Of a DNA stretch of 64,000 bases, positions 11,687 through 20,527 are shown piece after piece. The stretch spans positions 1 to 64,000 of the forward strand of contig JADJOG010000003.1 of the NCBI GenBank assembly GCA_016713865.1, written 5' to 3'. The DNA comes from Flavobacteriales bacterium (GTDB taxonomy: Bacteria; Bacteroidota; Bacteroidia; Flavobacteriales_F; PHOS-HE28). Position 1 is the stretch's first letter. Every line of letters starts with the position of its first letter. The notes under the pieces were generated by a model. The model was not told the DNA's origin and did no database searches. It was given only the letters and a program-made list of their open reading frames with translations. The position numbers were made by a program, and so were the translations under genes.

Positions 11687-13033
11687 CTATTCGAAGAGTT
11701 GTGTTTGTGTGTCGTTCTTCTTCACCGGCGCTGACAGGGCCTCCTTATAGACCCGCAAGACCCTATCTCGCGCTGCATGATGAACGACCACAGGCCGCAC
11801 ATAGTTTGCCGTTCCACACTCTGGGACCCAATGCTTTACATACTTTAACTGAGGGTCGAAGCGCTCCAGTTGGAGCTGCGGATTGAAGACGCGGAAATAC
11901 GGAGCGGCATCACAGCCTGAACCTGAGGCCCATTGCCAGCCTCCGTTGTTGCTGCTCAGCTCGAAATCGAGGAGTTTGGCCGCGAAATACGCCTCGCCCC
12001 AACGCCAGTCGATCAGCAAGTGCTTGGTGAGGAAGCTGGCCACCACCATGCGCACCCGGTTGTGCATCAGGCCCGTAGCGTTCAGTTCGCGCATGCCGGC
12101 GTCCACCAAGGGATAGCCCGTTCGCCCTTCGCACCACGCGTTGAAGCCATCCGCATCAGGCAGCCACGGAATACTGTCATAGGCTGGCTTGAATGCCCGT
12201 TCCGGATGCGGGAAATGCCAGAGGATCTGCATGAAGAACTCCCTCCAGATCAACTCATTGAGGTACTTCGGACTGGACCTGAGGCTGCGCCGCACCAACT
12301 CGCGCACGCTCACGGTGCCAAAGCGGAGGTGGGTGCTCATCCGGCTGGTGCCGATGATTGACGGTATGTCGCGCGTACGCTCGTAGTTCTTCAGCAATTC
12401 TTCTTCGATCGTGGTCGGCGGTGCTTGCAGGTCGGTGGGGTTAAAGCCAATGTCTTGCAAGCTCGGCAGGCGGAAGGGACTTGTCTTCCACAGGCGATCC
12501 AAGAGACCCTCGCTCAGGTAGGGCTCGGCCATTTCCGGCGTGAATTGCGCCCGCCATTTCTTCATGTATGGCGTATAGACCGTGTAAGCTCCGCCATCGT
12601 CCTTCACCACCTCGCCACGCTCGAAGATGCTGATGTCCTTGTAGCTGCGGAAGGGTATGCCGTGCGAGGCCAGCAACTCGCCCACTGCTTTGTCGCGAGC
12701 AATAGCATACGGCTCGTGATCGTGGTTCGTGGTAACTGCGGTGATGTCGAAACGCTCCAGCAATCGCTTCCAAACCTCAACGGGTTGACCATGTTCGACC
12801 AGCAACGAAGAACCGTGATTCAACAGCTCGACTTGAATGCCGCTTAGCGCGCGATGGATGAAGTCCACGCGGCGATCATGCTTGTCCTCGAGTTTGTCAA
12901 GGATGGTGGTATCGAAAATGAAGAGCGGCAGCACATTGCCGTTATCGCTCAGCGCGCGGAAGAAGCCATGGTTGTCGGCCAACCGCAGGTCGCGCCGGAA
13001 CCAGTGGATGCTGATGCGGGGCTTGGCGGGCAC
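11687..13033 (-). CDS. Deoxyribodipyrimidine photolyase / cryptochrome
   Basis: A 448-residue flavoprotein of the photolyase/cryptochrome family. The N-terminal antenna domain begins ISIHWFRRDLRLADNHG. The C-terminal FAD domain holds TSRMSTHLRFGTVSVREL, LIWREFFMQILWHFP, GRTGYPLVDAGMREL, MHNRVRMVVASFLTKHLLIDW and NNGGWQWASGSGCDAAPYFR, which are the family signatures. Length is that of a class I CPD photolyase or a bacterial cryptochrome; the sequence alone does not settle repair against signalling. It follows folE by 1 bp. FolE makes the pterin precursor of the folate-type antenna used by such enzymes, which may explain the pairing. Confidence 0.9.
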   Translation of the reverse strand: MPAKPRISIHWFRRDLRLADNHGFFRALSDNGNVLPLFIFDTTILDKLEDKHDRRVDFIHRALSGIQVELLNHGSSLLVEHGQPVEVWKRLLERFDITAVTTNHDHEPYAIARDKAVGELLASHGIPFRSYKDISIFERGEVVKDDGGAYTVYTPYMKKWRAQFTPEMAEPYLSEGLLDRLWKTSPFRLPSLQDIGFNPTDLQAPPTTIEEELLKNYERTRDIPSIIGTSRMSTHLRFGTVSVRELVRRSLRSSPKYLNELIWREFFMQILWHFPHPERAFKPAYDSIPWLPDADGFNAWCEGRTGYPLVDAGMRELNATGLMHNRVRMVVASFLTKHLLIDWRWGEAYFAAKLLDFELSSNNGGWQWASGSGCDAAPYFRVFNPQLQLERFDPQLKYVKHWVPECGTANYVRPVVVHHAARDRVLRVYKEALSAPVKKNDTQTQLFE

Positions 13034-13034
13034 C

Positions 13035-13712
13035 TCAGCGCTTGTGATAGGTCAGGAATTCACTCCGTACCTCAGCATCCTCGAATCGTCCGCTGAAATG
13101 GGTGGTTACTGTGCTGCTGCATTCGTCCTTCACGCCGCGCAGTTTCACGCACATGTGCTCGGCATCGATCAACACGGCCACATCATCGGTGCGCAGCACG
13201 CGCTTCAGTTCGGCGGCGATCTGTTCAGTGAGGCGCTCCTGCACTTGCGGCCGTGCAGCGAAATGCTTCACGATGCGGTCCAGCTTGCTCAGGCCAATCA
13301 CCTCACCGCTGCTGAAGTAGGCCACGGTGGCTCTGCCGATAATGGGCACGAAATGGTGCTCGCAGAAGCTGTGCACAGTGATGTCGCGTTCCACGAGCAT
13401 GCCCTTGTAGCCGAACTTGTTGGCGAATAGCGTGGGCTCGGGGCGCGTGGCGGGATCGAGGCCGCTGAACACTTCGTTCACGAACATCTTGGCAACGCGC
13501 TTGGGCGTGCCTTGAAGACTGTCGTCCTCGAGGTCAAGACCGAGGGTCTCCATGATTCCTCGGAAGTGCTTCTCGATGCGTGCGATCTTCTCATTCGGCG
13601 ATAACGCGAAAGCATCGGGCCGCATCGGGGTGTCGATGGCAAGCATGTGCATCGACCTTTCTTCTGTGGGGAGCGCAAGCGGTATCACTGCGCCGGACTT
13701 CTTCATCAGCAT
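13035..13712 (-). CDS. folE: GTP cyclohydrolase I
   Basis: Opens GTP to 7,8-dihydroneopterin triphosphate, the first step to folate and other pterins. Zinc and substrate motifs are SFCEHHFVPIIGRATVAY, GLSKLDRIVKHFA, RPQVQERLTEQIA, and AEHMCVKLRGVKDECSSTVT with the second Cys ligand. I start at the ATG at 13712, 22 bp after the idi stop; the upstream extension would overlap idi. The roughly 30 residues before the conserved domain are a variable leader. It is embedded between idi and the photolyase, so its expression here is tied to the light/oxidative programme and not to a folate operon. Confidence 0.92.
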   Translation of the reverse strand: MLMKKSGAVIPLALPTEERSMHMLAIDTPMRPDAFALSPNEKIARIEKHFRGIMETLGLDLEDDSLQGTPKRVAKMFVNEVFSGLDPATRPEPTLFANKFGYKGMLVERDITVHSFCEHHFVPIIGRATVAYFSSGEVIGLSKLDRIVKHFAARPQVQERLTEQIAAELKRVLRTDDVAVLIDAEHMCVKLRGVKDECSSTVTTHFSGRFEDAEVRSEFLTYHKR

Positions 13713-13734
13713 GTGCGTGCGATTGTGGTTGTGT

Positions 13735-14277
13735 TCAAGCGGCCTGGGCGGCCAATTCCTCACGCACGCGTTGCCAGCATTCACGCAGCCATACGGTGTA
13801 GCGTTCGGGGTGATTCCTCAGGTCTTCATCCAAGGTGTCGGGCGAGATGTACTTCCAGTCGGCCACTTCGCTTGCTTCAGGCGTTGCTGGTCCGGCGTAG
13901 CGACCGAATAGAACATGGTCGAGCTCGTGCTCTTGCAGGCCATTGTCGAGCGCGGCTCGGTAGATGAAATTGAAACGCTGCTCCAACTCCGCCGCTATGC
14001 CCATCTCTTCCTGCAATCGCCGCTTGGCGGCATCCACGATGGTCTCGTGCGCACGCGGATGGCTGCAGCAGGTATTGGTCCATAGGCCGGCGCTGTGGTA
14101 CTTGCCCGCCGCGCGTTGCTGCAGGAGCAGGCGCCCTTGGTCATCGAAAAGGAACACGCTGAATGCGCGATGCAGCGCACCTTCTTGATGCGCGCGCAAT
14201 TTGCCCATGGTGCCGATGGCCTCGTCGCGCTCGTTCACCAGCACCACTTGCTCTTCTGCCGTGATCGATTCGTTCAT
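13735..14277 (-). CDS. idi: Isopentenyl-diphosphate delta-isomerase, type 1
   Basis: Nudix-fold enzyme interconverting IPP and DMAPP, the five-carbon units for carotenoids. Motifs are VLVNERDEAIGT, HRAFSVFLFDDQG, the catalytic Cys region TNTCCSHPRAHE, and the Nudix-like RRLQEEMGI with the catalytic-type Glu, then ELDHVLFG. The length of 180 residues is normal. It starts 3 bp after crtB. It supplies the precursor for the crtB-crtI steps encoded by the adjacent genes. Confidence 0.92.
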   Translation of the reverse strand: MNESITAEEQVVLVNERDEAIGTMGKLRAHQEGALHRAFSVFLFDDQGRLLLQQRAAGKYHSAGLWTNTCCSHPRAHETIVDAAKRRLQEEMGIAAELEQRFNFIYRAALDNGLQEHELDHVLFGRYAGPATPEASEVADWKYISPDTLDEDLRNHPERYTVWLRECWQRVREELAAQAA

Positions 14278-14280
14278 CGT

Positions 14281-15123
14281 CTAGAGCATGCCGAAGCTGT
14301 GCCGCAGGTAGCTGGTGGTGAGCAAGGCGAGCTTGCGGCGGTTCCGCACGCGCACGCGCACGGCCATGATCTGGCTCGCGGGCAATGCTTGGATCTTCCT
14401 GAAGAGCGCCACATAGTAGATGTAGGCCATGTAAACGCCGAAGCGCGCGCCTTTGGGAAGCTGGCGTATGCCATCTAACGCCGCGTCGAAATCAGCTTGG
14501 ATATCGGCCTCGATGCTTCGCTTGGTCGCTTCATTCCACTCACCCAAGTCGATGCCCGGGAAGTAGGTGCGTCCGAGGTTCTGGAAATCGTCCTTGATGT
14601 CGCGTAGGAAATTCACCTTCTGAAAAGCCGCGCCCAGCTTCATGGCCGATGGCTTCAGCTTCTGGTACAGCGCATCGTCGCCTTCGCAGAAGACGCGCAG
14701 GCACATCAGGCCCACCACTTCGGCGCTGCCGAGGATGTACGTGTCGTAGCTGCGTTGGTCATGGGCGGTATCCGTCAGGTCCATGGCCATGCTGTCCAGG
14801 AAGGTGTCGTAGAGCTCGCGCTCGATGCGGAACTCGTTCACCACGCGCTGGAAGCTGTGCAGGATGGGATTCAGGCTGATGCCTTCTTCGATGGCGCGAT
14901 GAGTGTCCTCGCGGAAACGAGCGAGCAAAGCGGCCTTGTCGAAGCCATGGAAGGTGTCCACGATCTCATCCGCGAAGCGCACGAAGCCATAGATGGCGTG
15001 AATGGGCGCCTGCAAGCGCTTGTCGAGCGAACGGATACCCAGCGAGAACGAGGTGCTATAGCTGTATGTCGTGTGCCTGCTCGCCTTTAAGCAGACCTTA
15101 TCGTAAAGCGCGATGGTATTCAT
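14281..15123 (-). CDS. crtB: Phytoene synthase
   Basis: Condenses two geranylgeranyl diphosphates to phytoene. The two Asp-rich substrate/Mg motifs are seen as FVRFADEIVDTF and NFLRDIKDDFQNLGRTYFP. The N-terminal TTYSYSTSFSLGIR and VVGLMCLRVF blocks are also typical. Length is 280 residues. The start codon overlaps the crtI stop by 4 bp (ATGA), indicating translational coupling. Confidence 0.93.
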   Translation of the reverse strand: MNTIALYDKVCLKASRHTTYSYSTSFSLGIRSLDKRLQAPIHAIYGFVRFADEIVDTFHGFDKAALLARFREDTHRAIEEGISLNPILHSFQRVVNEFRIERELYDTFLDSMAMDLTDTAHDQRSYDTYILGSAEVVGLMCLRVFCEGDDALYQKLKPSAMKLGAAFQKVNFLRDIKDDFQNLGRTYFPGIDLGEWNEATKRSIEADIQADFDAALDGIRQLPKGARFGVYMAYIYYVALFRKIQALPASQIMAVRVRVRNRRKLALLTTSYLRHSFGML

Positions 15124-16610
15124 GCCTTGATGGGCTTGCTTGCGTGTTCTTTCTCAATCAGGTCGGCCACCACCTGCCCGCTGATGATCGCAGGGGGCAC
15201 ACCAGGGCCAGGCACGGTGAGCTGGCCGGTGTAATAGAGTCCTTTCACCTTGCGGCTCTTCATGCTGGGACGGAGCGGCCCTGTTTGCATGATGGTATTG
15301 GCCATGCCATAGGCATTGCCGCGGAAGGCGTTGTAATCGGCCTGCAGGTCGTTGATGCTGTAGCTGCGCTTGAGGATCACGTGCGGCCGCGGATCGAAGC
15401 CGAGGTGCTTGCCCAAGCGATTCATCACCACATCGTAATAGCGCTCGCGGGTTTCGTCACGGTCGTCGAGGCCGGGCGCGATAGGGATGAGGATGACCAT
15501 GTTCTCCTTTCCCGCAGGTGCCACGGAAGAGTCGGTCTTGCTCGCGCAACTCGTGTAGAAGAGCGGATTGCTCGGCCACGAAGGAGCGTCGTAGATCTCG
15601 GCGCTGTGCTGGTCCAGCGACTCGTCGAAGAAGAGCGTGTGATGCTCCAGACCCGGGAGCTGCCGATCGAAACCCAAATAGAAGAGCAAACCGCTGGGGG
15701 CCATGGTGCGCTTGCTCCAGTAGTCCTTGCTGTAGCCCTGTGATTCCTGCGGCAGGAGCTCTTGATCAACGTGATGGTAATCGGCGCCGGCCACAACGAT
15801 GTCGGCTCGCATGAGGCCGCTGCCAATCTCCACGCCAATAGCCTCTCCATTCTCCACCACGATGCGTTTCACAGGAGTGCCGCAACGCAGCTCGACACCT
15901 TGTTTCTCGGCGATGCGCACGAAAGCCTCCACCACCTTGCCCATGCCGCCCATCGGATACCAAGTGCCCAGTTCCATGTCGGCGTAATTCATCAGGCTGT
16001 AGAGCGCCGGCGTGTTCTGTGGCGCCGCACCGAGGAAGAGCACCGGGAATTCCATCAGCAGGCGCAGCTTCTCGTCGGCGAAGTGCGCTTGCACATGCTT
16101 CCGCAGGCTACGGAACACCTTCGTCTTCAGCAATCCGCCGATCAAGCCGGGGTGCATGTATTCGCCCCAACTCAACGAAGGGCGATACACCAGTTCGCCC
16201 ATGCCGAGGTCGTACTTCAATCGGGCCTCGGCGAGGAAGCGGTCGAGTTGCGCGCCGGCACCTTTCTCCTTGCTGTCGAAGAAGGCGCGCAGCGCGATCG
16301 GGTCGGCCGGGAGCTCCCATTTCTCACCGGGGCCGAAGACCACGCTGTAGGAAGGGTCGAGGCGAACGAGGTCATAGTGGTCCTGAACGCACTCTCCAAA
16401 AGAAGCGAAGAAGCGCTCGAACACTTCGGGCATCCAGTAGAAACTGGGGCCCATGTCGAAGGTGAAGCCCTGCTCGCTCCACGTGCGTGCGCGGCCGCCA
16501 GGCTGGTCGTTCTTCTCGAGCACGGTAACTCGGAAGCCCTTCCGCGCCAGCGATGCGGCAGCGGCGAGGCCCGCGAAGCCCGATCCGATGACCACGGCGT
16601 GCTTCATCAA
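15120..16610 (-). CDS. crtI: Phytoene desaturase
   Basis: FAD-dependent desaturase that turns phytoene into lycopene. The N-terminal dinucleotide-binding motif is VIGSGFAGLAAAASLARKG, followed by LEKNDQPGGRARTW and FDMGPSFYWMPEVFE. The C-terminal substrate/FAD motif is LYYTGQLTVPGPGVPPAIISG. Length of 496 residues is normal. Two start codons stand in a row (MMKHAVV); either gives overlap with the ECF sigma stop. It is the first enzyme gene of the operon. No lycopene cyclase is visible in the window. Confidence 0.93.
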   Translation of the reverse strand: MMKHAVVIGSGFAGLAAAASLARKGFRVTVLEKNDQPGGRARTWSEQGFTFDMGPSFYWMPEVFERFFASFGECVQDHYDLVRLDPSYSVVFGPGEKWELPADPIALRAFFDSKEKGAGAQLDRFLAEARLKYDLGMGELVYRPSLSWGEYMHPGLIGGLLKTKVFRSLRKHVQAHFADEKLRLLMEFPVLFLGAAPQNTPALYSLMNYADMELGTWYPMGGMGKVVEAFVRIAEKQGVELRCGTPVKRIVVENGEAIGVEIGSGLMRADIVVAGADYHHVDQELLPQESQGYSKDYWSKRTMAPSGLLFYLGFDRQLPGLEHHTLFFDESLDQHSAEIYDAPSWPSNPLFYTSCASKTDSSVAPAGKENMVILIPIAPGLDDRDETRERYYDVVMNRLGKHLGFDPRPHVILKRSYSINDLQADYNAFRGNAYGMANTIMQTGPLRPSMKSRKVKGLYYTGQLTVPGPGVPPAIISGQVVADLIEKEHASKPIKA

Positions 16611-17116
16611 TTCTGCACGTGATTGTCCGTGAGCGATTCCTGCAAGCGCTGACGGGCCTGATGGATCCTGCTCTTCACCGTACCGATGGGAATGCCCATG
16701 TGCTCGGCGATCTCGTGGTACTTGTAGCCCTCGAAGTGCATGAGGAAGGGGGTTCGGAATGCCTCGTCCAAGCGCTCCAAGCTACGTTCGATCTCACTGC
16801 GTTTCACATTCGCTTCTACCGACGCGGGTGTTTGCACGCGGCTCACCTGTTCGCGCTCGCGCTCCACCGAATCCATGATCACGCGCGTGCGCTTGTTGCG
16901 GCGATGACCATTGATGAAGGTGTTCTTCACGATGGTATAGACCCATGCCTTGAAGTTGGTGTTGTCGCGGAACTTGTCGCGGAAGGTGATGGCCCGCAGG
17001 ATACTCTCCTGCACCAAGTCCTGCGCGTTCTCGCGGTCCTTGGTCAAGCCCAATGCGAAGTAGTAGAGCTGCTGACGCAGGCTCAAGAGCTGGTGGTTGA
17101 ACTCGAGGGTGGACAT
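16607..17116 (-). CDS. ECF-type RNA polymerase sigma factor
   Basis: A 169-residue sigma-70 family factor with region 2 (LTKDRENAQDLVQESILRA, FRDNTNFKAWVYTIVKNTF) and region 4 (LERLDEAFRTPFLMHFEGY, YHEIAEHMGIPIGTVKSRIHQAR). It heads the crt operon and overlaps crtI, so it probably autoregulates its own operon and drives other stress genes. No anti-sigma gene is beside it. Two inverted repeats lie in the 30-80 bp before its start (17145-17196), which suggests additional control by a dimeric repressor. Confidence 0.92.
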   Translation of the reverse strand: MSTLEFNHQLLSLRQQLYYFALGLTKDRENAQDLVQESILRAITFRDKFRDNTNFKAWVYTIVKNTFINGHRRNKRTRVIMDSVEREREQVSRVQTPASVEANVKRSEIERSLERLDEAFRTPFLMHFEGYKYHEIAEHMGIPIGTVKSRIHQARQRLQESLTDNHVQN

Positions 17117-17144
17117 TTTATGTTCAGTGTTATTGCGTTATCAC

Positions 17145-17196
17145 TGGACAAAGCAAAATCATTTTGTCCAATGTTCATCATAATATGTTGAACATT
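17145..17196 (-). promoter_or_regulatory. Two inverted repeats in front of the ECF sigma / crt operon
   Basis: Repeat 1 pairs tggacaaa (17145-17152) with tttgtcca (17163-17170). Repeat 2 pairs aatgttca (17170-17177) with tgaacatt (17189-17196). A further half-site tgttca lies at 17121-17126. The block is AT-rich in a GC-rich neighbourhood and sits 29-80 bp before the sigma start. This is the arrangement expected for a dimeric repressor such as the MerR-type light regulators that often control crt genes. No such regulator is encoded in the window. Confidence 0.55.
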
Positions 17197-17329
17197 TTTT
17201 TCCAGACCGCTAAACGAATTATGCAAGCCATAGATAATCAGATGGTTATGAGGAAGCCTTCGAGATAGACTCGACGGCTTCAACCCTCGAAAGGACCCGA
17301 TTCCGATGGTGCAAGTGGGCTTATCCCGC

Positions 17330-18841
17330 TCATTTCCCGGCAGGCGACCGATACAACTCCGCGTCGCCGGAGCCGTTTTCGCGCACCCAGTGCTCCAATT
17401 GCGCAAGGGTGCTTAGCAAGCAGCTATCAGCTGCCTCGTCGGGTGCTTTCCATAAGAAGACATGGGACACAGCCACGCCGGTAGTCTGTTCGTACTGCCC
17501 AACCTCAACACATGGCGTGTTGCTGGTGGCGAAGTTTCCGATGTTAAACGGCAGCATCTCTTGTCGCCACTGCACAGGAGAGAAGGGTGCGGTCGCGATG
17601 AAGTTATCGAGCACGGCAGCCTTCCGGGTTGCGGCGATGTAGCTGCTCAAGTTGCTGTGTACCCAATTGCCGCTGTAGTTCAATGGCAGCACCACGGCTC
17701 CATCGCCAATGGGTTCCGCAGAGGCGAGCATGGATTCGGTCTCTTGCGACAAGGAGCGCGCGGTGCGGGCCTGCAACGAGGTGTGCCACGTATCACCAGC
17801 AATAACAATGATCACTGCAGCGATTGCAGGAATGCGCAATGCGTCGGTTGCAGCGATCGCGAGCGAGAGCAGCAGCATGAAGAAGAGCAAGGCGCGCGGC
17901 GAAGCACTGCTGCCACCCGCTGCCACATCGGGCAGGACCAAGAAACCCAGCAAACCACATACGGCGAGGATGAGCCACACGCGCGCTTGAGGCCCTTTGC
18001 GCCAGCCAATGACCAGCAGGGCTGCTCCGAGTAGCGTGACCGGCGCAGCGCTCAAGGCCGATGCGAGCCATTCACCTTCGACGCCCAGCGCATTGTACGA
18101 ACGGCCATTCAGCAGCCAGGCCAACCGATCGGCCAGCGGCACCCAAGTGGCGGAAACGCGCGCAGTTGGGTGCAACAGCACATACATAAGCGTGAAGAGT
18201 GCGCCCGGCAAGGCCGCCAGCAATGCGCTCCGCAGCCCAAGCCAACCGCTGCGGCCTGCCATGCGGTCGCGGAACAAAAGCAGAACGGACACGCACGCCG
18301 CCGCGACCATGAAGGTGGTGAGGTGCGTGAAGTAGAGCACCGTGAGGATGAGCGCCAATCGCATTCCACCGTTCCCGCCAAGAGGCTGCTGCCATGCGCG
18401 ATGCAAAGCCATGAGCAGCAATAGCAGGCTCAGGCAAAAACTGATGAAGCCCATGGCCACGGCATAGTGCAGCAGGAATGGCATGGCCAAGAGGCTGAGC
18501 CAAGGACGCTCGGGCGCCAGCACAACCGCCAAGCGCCTGTAGCTCCACGCCAGGCCGATGATGGCGAGCGAGAACACCAGCTTCTCGGCCAGCCAAGCTG
18601 GGGCCACGGCCATCGTAGCGGCCATGATCAACGGGCCGGTCCAATATGGTTCCGGCCATGCATGCAGGGCGAAGAATTGCCCGGTGAATCCGTCGCCGCG
18701 AAAGAGATCGAGCAGGATGCGGGCGTTGGCCAAGTGGCAAGGCCCATCGATGGTGACGAACCACGTGCTCCCCCAAATGGGCCACAGATGGAAGAAGGCC
18801 AGCGCCCAGTAAAGGACTCGCGAACCCGCCATTGAGCGCAT
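17330..18841 (-). CDS. Polytopic inner-membrane protein of unknown function
   Basis: A 503-residue protein with about ten or more hydrophobic segments (for example ALAFFHLWPIWGSTWF, LLAMPFLLHYAVAMGF, LALILTVLYFTHLTTFMV, LFFMLLLSLAIAATDAL) and a soluble C-terminal part of about 130 residues. The first loop has the motif TIDGPCHLANARIL. The overall layout resembles membrane glycosyltransferases of the GT-C type that use polyprenyl sugars, but I see no decisive catalytic motif. It lies 213 bp upstream of the crt operon on the same strand with the inverted repeats in between, so it is likely a separate unit. Confidence 0.6.
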   Translation of the reverse strand: MRSMAGSRVLYWALAFFHLWPIWGSTWFVTIDGPCHLANARILLDLFRGDGFTGQFFALHAWPEPYWTGPLIMAATMAVAPAWLAEKLVFSLAIIGLAWSYRRLAVVLAPERPWLSLLAMPFLLHYAVAMGFISFCLSLLLLLMALHRAWQQPLGGNGGMRLALILTVLYFTHLTTFMVAAACVSVLLLFRDRMAGRSGWLGLRSALLAALPGALFTLMYVLLHPTARVSATWVPLADRLAWLLNGRSYNALGVEGEWLASALSAAPVTLLGAALLVIGWRKGPQARVWLILAVCGLLGFLVLPDVAAGGSSASPRALLFFMLLLSLAIAATDALRIPAIAAVIIVIAGDTWHTSLQARTARSLSQETESMLASAEPIGDGAVVLPLNYSGNWVHSNLSSYIAATRKAAVLDNFIATAPFSPVQWRQEMLPFNIGNFATSNTPCVEVGQYEQTTGVAVSHVFLWKAPDEAADSCLLSTLAQLEHWVRENGSGDAELYRSPAGK

Positions 18842-18950
18842 GGCCGAAAGGAACGGAAAAGGCGCCCGGTGGGGACCTTAGCAGAGATATGAACGAATGA
18901 TCTTCCTGCCGTGCGGAGGGAGGCCCGGATCCCGCTGGGCTGATGGGGTG

Positions 18951-18980
18951 AAAAAGAAAGCCTCGGCTTTTGCCAAGGCT
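18951..18980 (-). terminator. Rho-independent terminator after the tRNA genes
   Basis: Hairpin of 9 bp with one G-T pair (agcctcggc / gccaaggct at 18959-18980), followed on the minus strand by a T-rich run at 18951-18958. It lies just after tRNA-Val(CAC). Confidence 0.75.
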
Positions 18981-18987
18981 ATCGATG

Positions 18988-19062
18988 TGGGACCTACTGG
19001 ATTCGAACCAGTGACCTCATGCGTGTGAAGCATGCGCTCTGAACCAGCTGAGCTAAGATCCC
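18988..19062 (-). tRNA. tRNA-Val (anticodon CAC)
   Basis: 75 bases with a 7-bp acceptor stem (GGGATCT with AGGTCCC, one G-T pair), D-arm TTAGCTCAGCTGGTTCAGAG, anticodon loop TTCACAC flanked by CATGC/GCATG, and T-arm with GGTTCGAATCC. The anticodon CAC reads GUG (Val). The CCA end is not encoded. Confidence 0.92.
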
Positions 19063-19093
19063 AAGAAAACTGTAGGACCACGTTCAGTCCTTG

Positions 19094-19168
19094 TGGAGGC
19101 AGCCGGATTCGAACCAGCGACCCTCTGCTTGTAAGGCAGATGCTCTGAACCAGCTGAGCTATGCCTCC
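19094..19168 (-). tRNA. tRNA-Val (anticodon TAC)
   Basis: 75 bases with acceptor GGAGGCA / TGCCTCC, D-arm TAGCTCAGCTGGTTCAGAG, anticodon loop CTTACAA in the stem TCTGC/GCAGA, and T-arm GGTTCGAATCC. The anticodon TAC reads GUA and other Val codons. It lies 31 bp upstream of tRNA-Val(CAC) and is probably co-transcribed with it. CCA is not encoded. Confidence 0.92.
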
Positions 19169-19220
19169 ATCAACAATTCAATCCCGAAGAACAAGGCTCA
19201 AACCTCCTTCCAAGGGGCGG

Positions 19221-19228
19221 CAAATGTA
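19221..19228 (-). promoter_or_regulatory. Putative -7 element for the tRNA-Val pair
   Basis: TACATTTG on the minus strand, 53 bp before tRNA-Val(TAC) and just after the folC stop. It matches TAnnTTTG; no clear -33 TTG is seen. Confidence 0.5.
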
Positions 19229-19238
19229 GGCGGATCAT

Positions 19239-20471
19239 TCACATGGCCTCGGCCACCACAAAAACACTTCCTGTGATCAGCACAAGGTCCTGCTCGCCAG
19301 CGGCTAGGCGCGCCGCGCTCAGCGCTTCAGCCACTGAACTATGGCTCGTCCCCGATAGCCCGTATTGCTCCGCTTTCTGGCGCAGCAGGTCGGCAGCCAT
19401 GCCGCGCGGGATGTCCGCTTTGCAGAAGTGGTATGCCGCGTTCTTCGGCAGCAGTGCCAGCACGGCGTCGATATCCTTGTCGTTGACCATGCCGAGCACG
19501 ATGCGCAGCCGATCATGTGGCGTTCGGGCGAGCATCGCATTCACCATGCGCATGCCATCAACGTTGTGCGCCACATCGGCGATGGTGAGCGGCGCTTGAT
19601 CGATCACTTCCCAGCGCCCCCGCAGTCCGGTGTTCGCCACCACGTTCGCGAAGCCACTGACGACTGCCGCTTCGGGGATGCGCCATCCGCGTTCGCGCAA
19701 GACCTCGATGGCAGCCAGTGCCGTTCGCGCGTTTCGCTCTTGATGCTCGCCTTGCAGCGCACTTGCAACACGCAGTGCCGAGTGCTGATCAACGAACGTG
19801 ATGGGCGATGACGACTCCAAGGCTTCGCGCTTGAACACTTCGGCCACTTCACCTTCCGCTTCGCCGATCACCACCGGAATGCCAGGCTTGATGATGCCCG
19901 CCTTCTCCGCTGCGATCTTCTCCAGCGTATCGCCGAGGAATTGCTGATGGTCCCAGCCGATGTTGGTGACCACGCTCACTTCGGGAACCACCACGTTGGT
20001 GCTGTCGAGGCGGCCGCCCATGCCGGTCTCGAGTACAGCGATATCAACCTGCTGCTCGCGGAACCACCACAGCGCGAAGGCCACACCCCACTCGAAGAAC
20101 GAAGGCTCGATCGGCTCGAAGGCGGCGCGGTGCTCTTCCACGAAGCGCGTCACCGTTTCCTCGTTCACCATTGCTCCTCCCGCCGCAGGGCGGGAGATGC
20201 GGAAGCGTTCGCGGAAATCCTTCAGATGCGGCGAGGTATGCAGACCCACGGTGTATCCCGCTTCTTGTAGCGTGCTCGCGATCAGCGATGAGGTGCTGCC
20301 TTTGCCGTTGGTGCCGGCCACATGCACGCATTTCAGCCCGCGCTCCGGATGACCGAGCGCTTCCATTAGCGCGTGCGTGTTGCTGAGATCGGCCTTGTAC
20401 GCCGCCGCACCGATGCGCTGGTACATGGGTAGCCGCGCGTAGAGGTACGCGAGGGTATCAGCGTAGCTCAT
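19239..20471 (-). CDS. folC: Folylpolyglutamate synthase / dihydrofolate synthase
   Basis: Adds glutamate to dihydropteroate and folates. ATP-binding and family motifs are HVAGTNGKGSTSSLIAS, GLHTSPHLKDFRERF, FFEWGVAFALWWFR, LETGMGGRLDSTNVV, NIGWDHQQFLGDT and DVAHNVDGM. I start at the ATG at 20471 (MSYADTLAYLYARLP), the usual family start. The result is 410 residues. It is the last gene of the gdhA-exbB-exbD-tonB-folC run, 56 bp after tonB. Confidence 0.92.
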   Translation of the reverse strand: MSYADTLAYLYARLPMYQRIGAAAYKADLSNTHALMEALGHPERGLKCVHVAGTNGKGSTSSLIASTLQEAGYTVGLHTSPHLKDFRERFRISRPAAGGAMVNEETVTRFVEEHRAAFEPIEPSFFEWGVAFALWWFREQQVDIAVLETGMGGRLDSTNVVVPEVSVVTNIGWDHQQFLGDTLEKIAAEKAGIIKPGIPVVIGEAEGEVAEVFKREALESSSPITFVDQHSALRVASALQGEHQERNARTALAAIEVLRERGWRIPEAAVVSGFANVVANTGLRGRWEVIDQAPLTIADVAHNVDGMRMVNAMLARTPHDRLRIVLGMVNDKDIDAVLALLPKNAAYHFCKADIPRGMAADLLRQKAEQYGLSGTSHSSVAEALSAARLAAGEQDLVLITGSVFVVAEAM

Positions 20472-20527
20472 GGAACCACGGTGCTTCGCAGAGCCTCGCA
20501 CTGACATGAACACGGATAGGAATTAAC

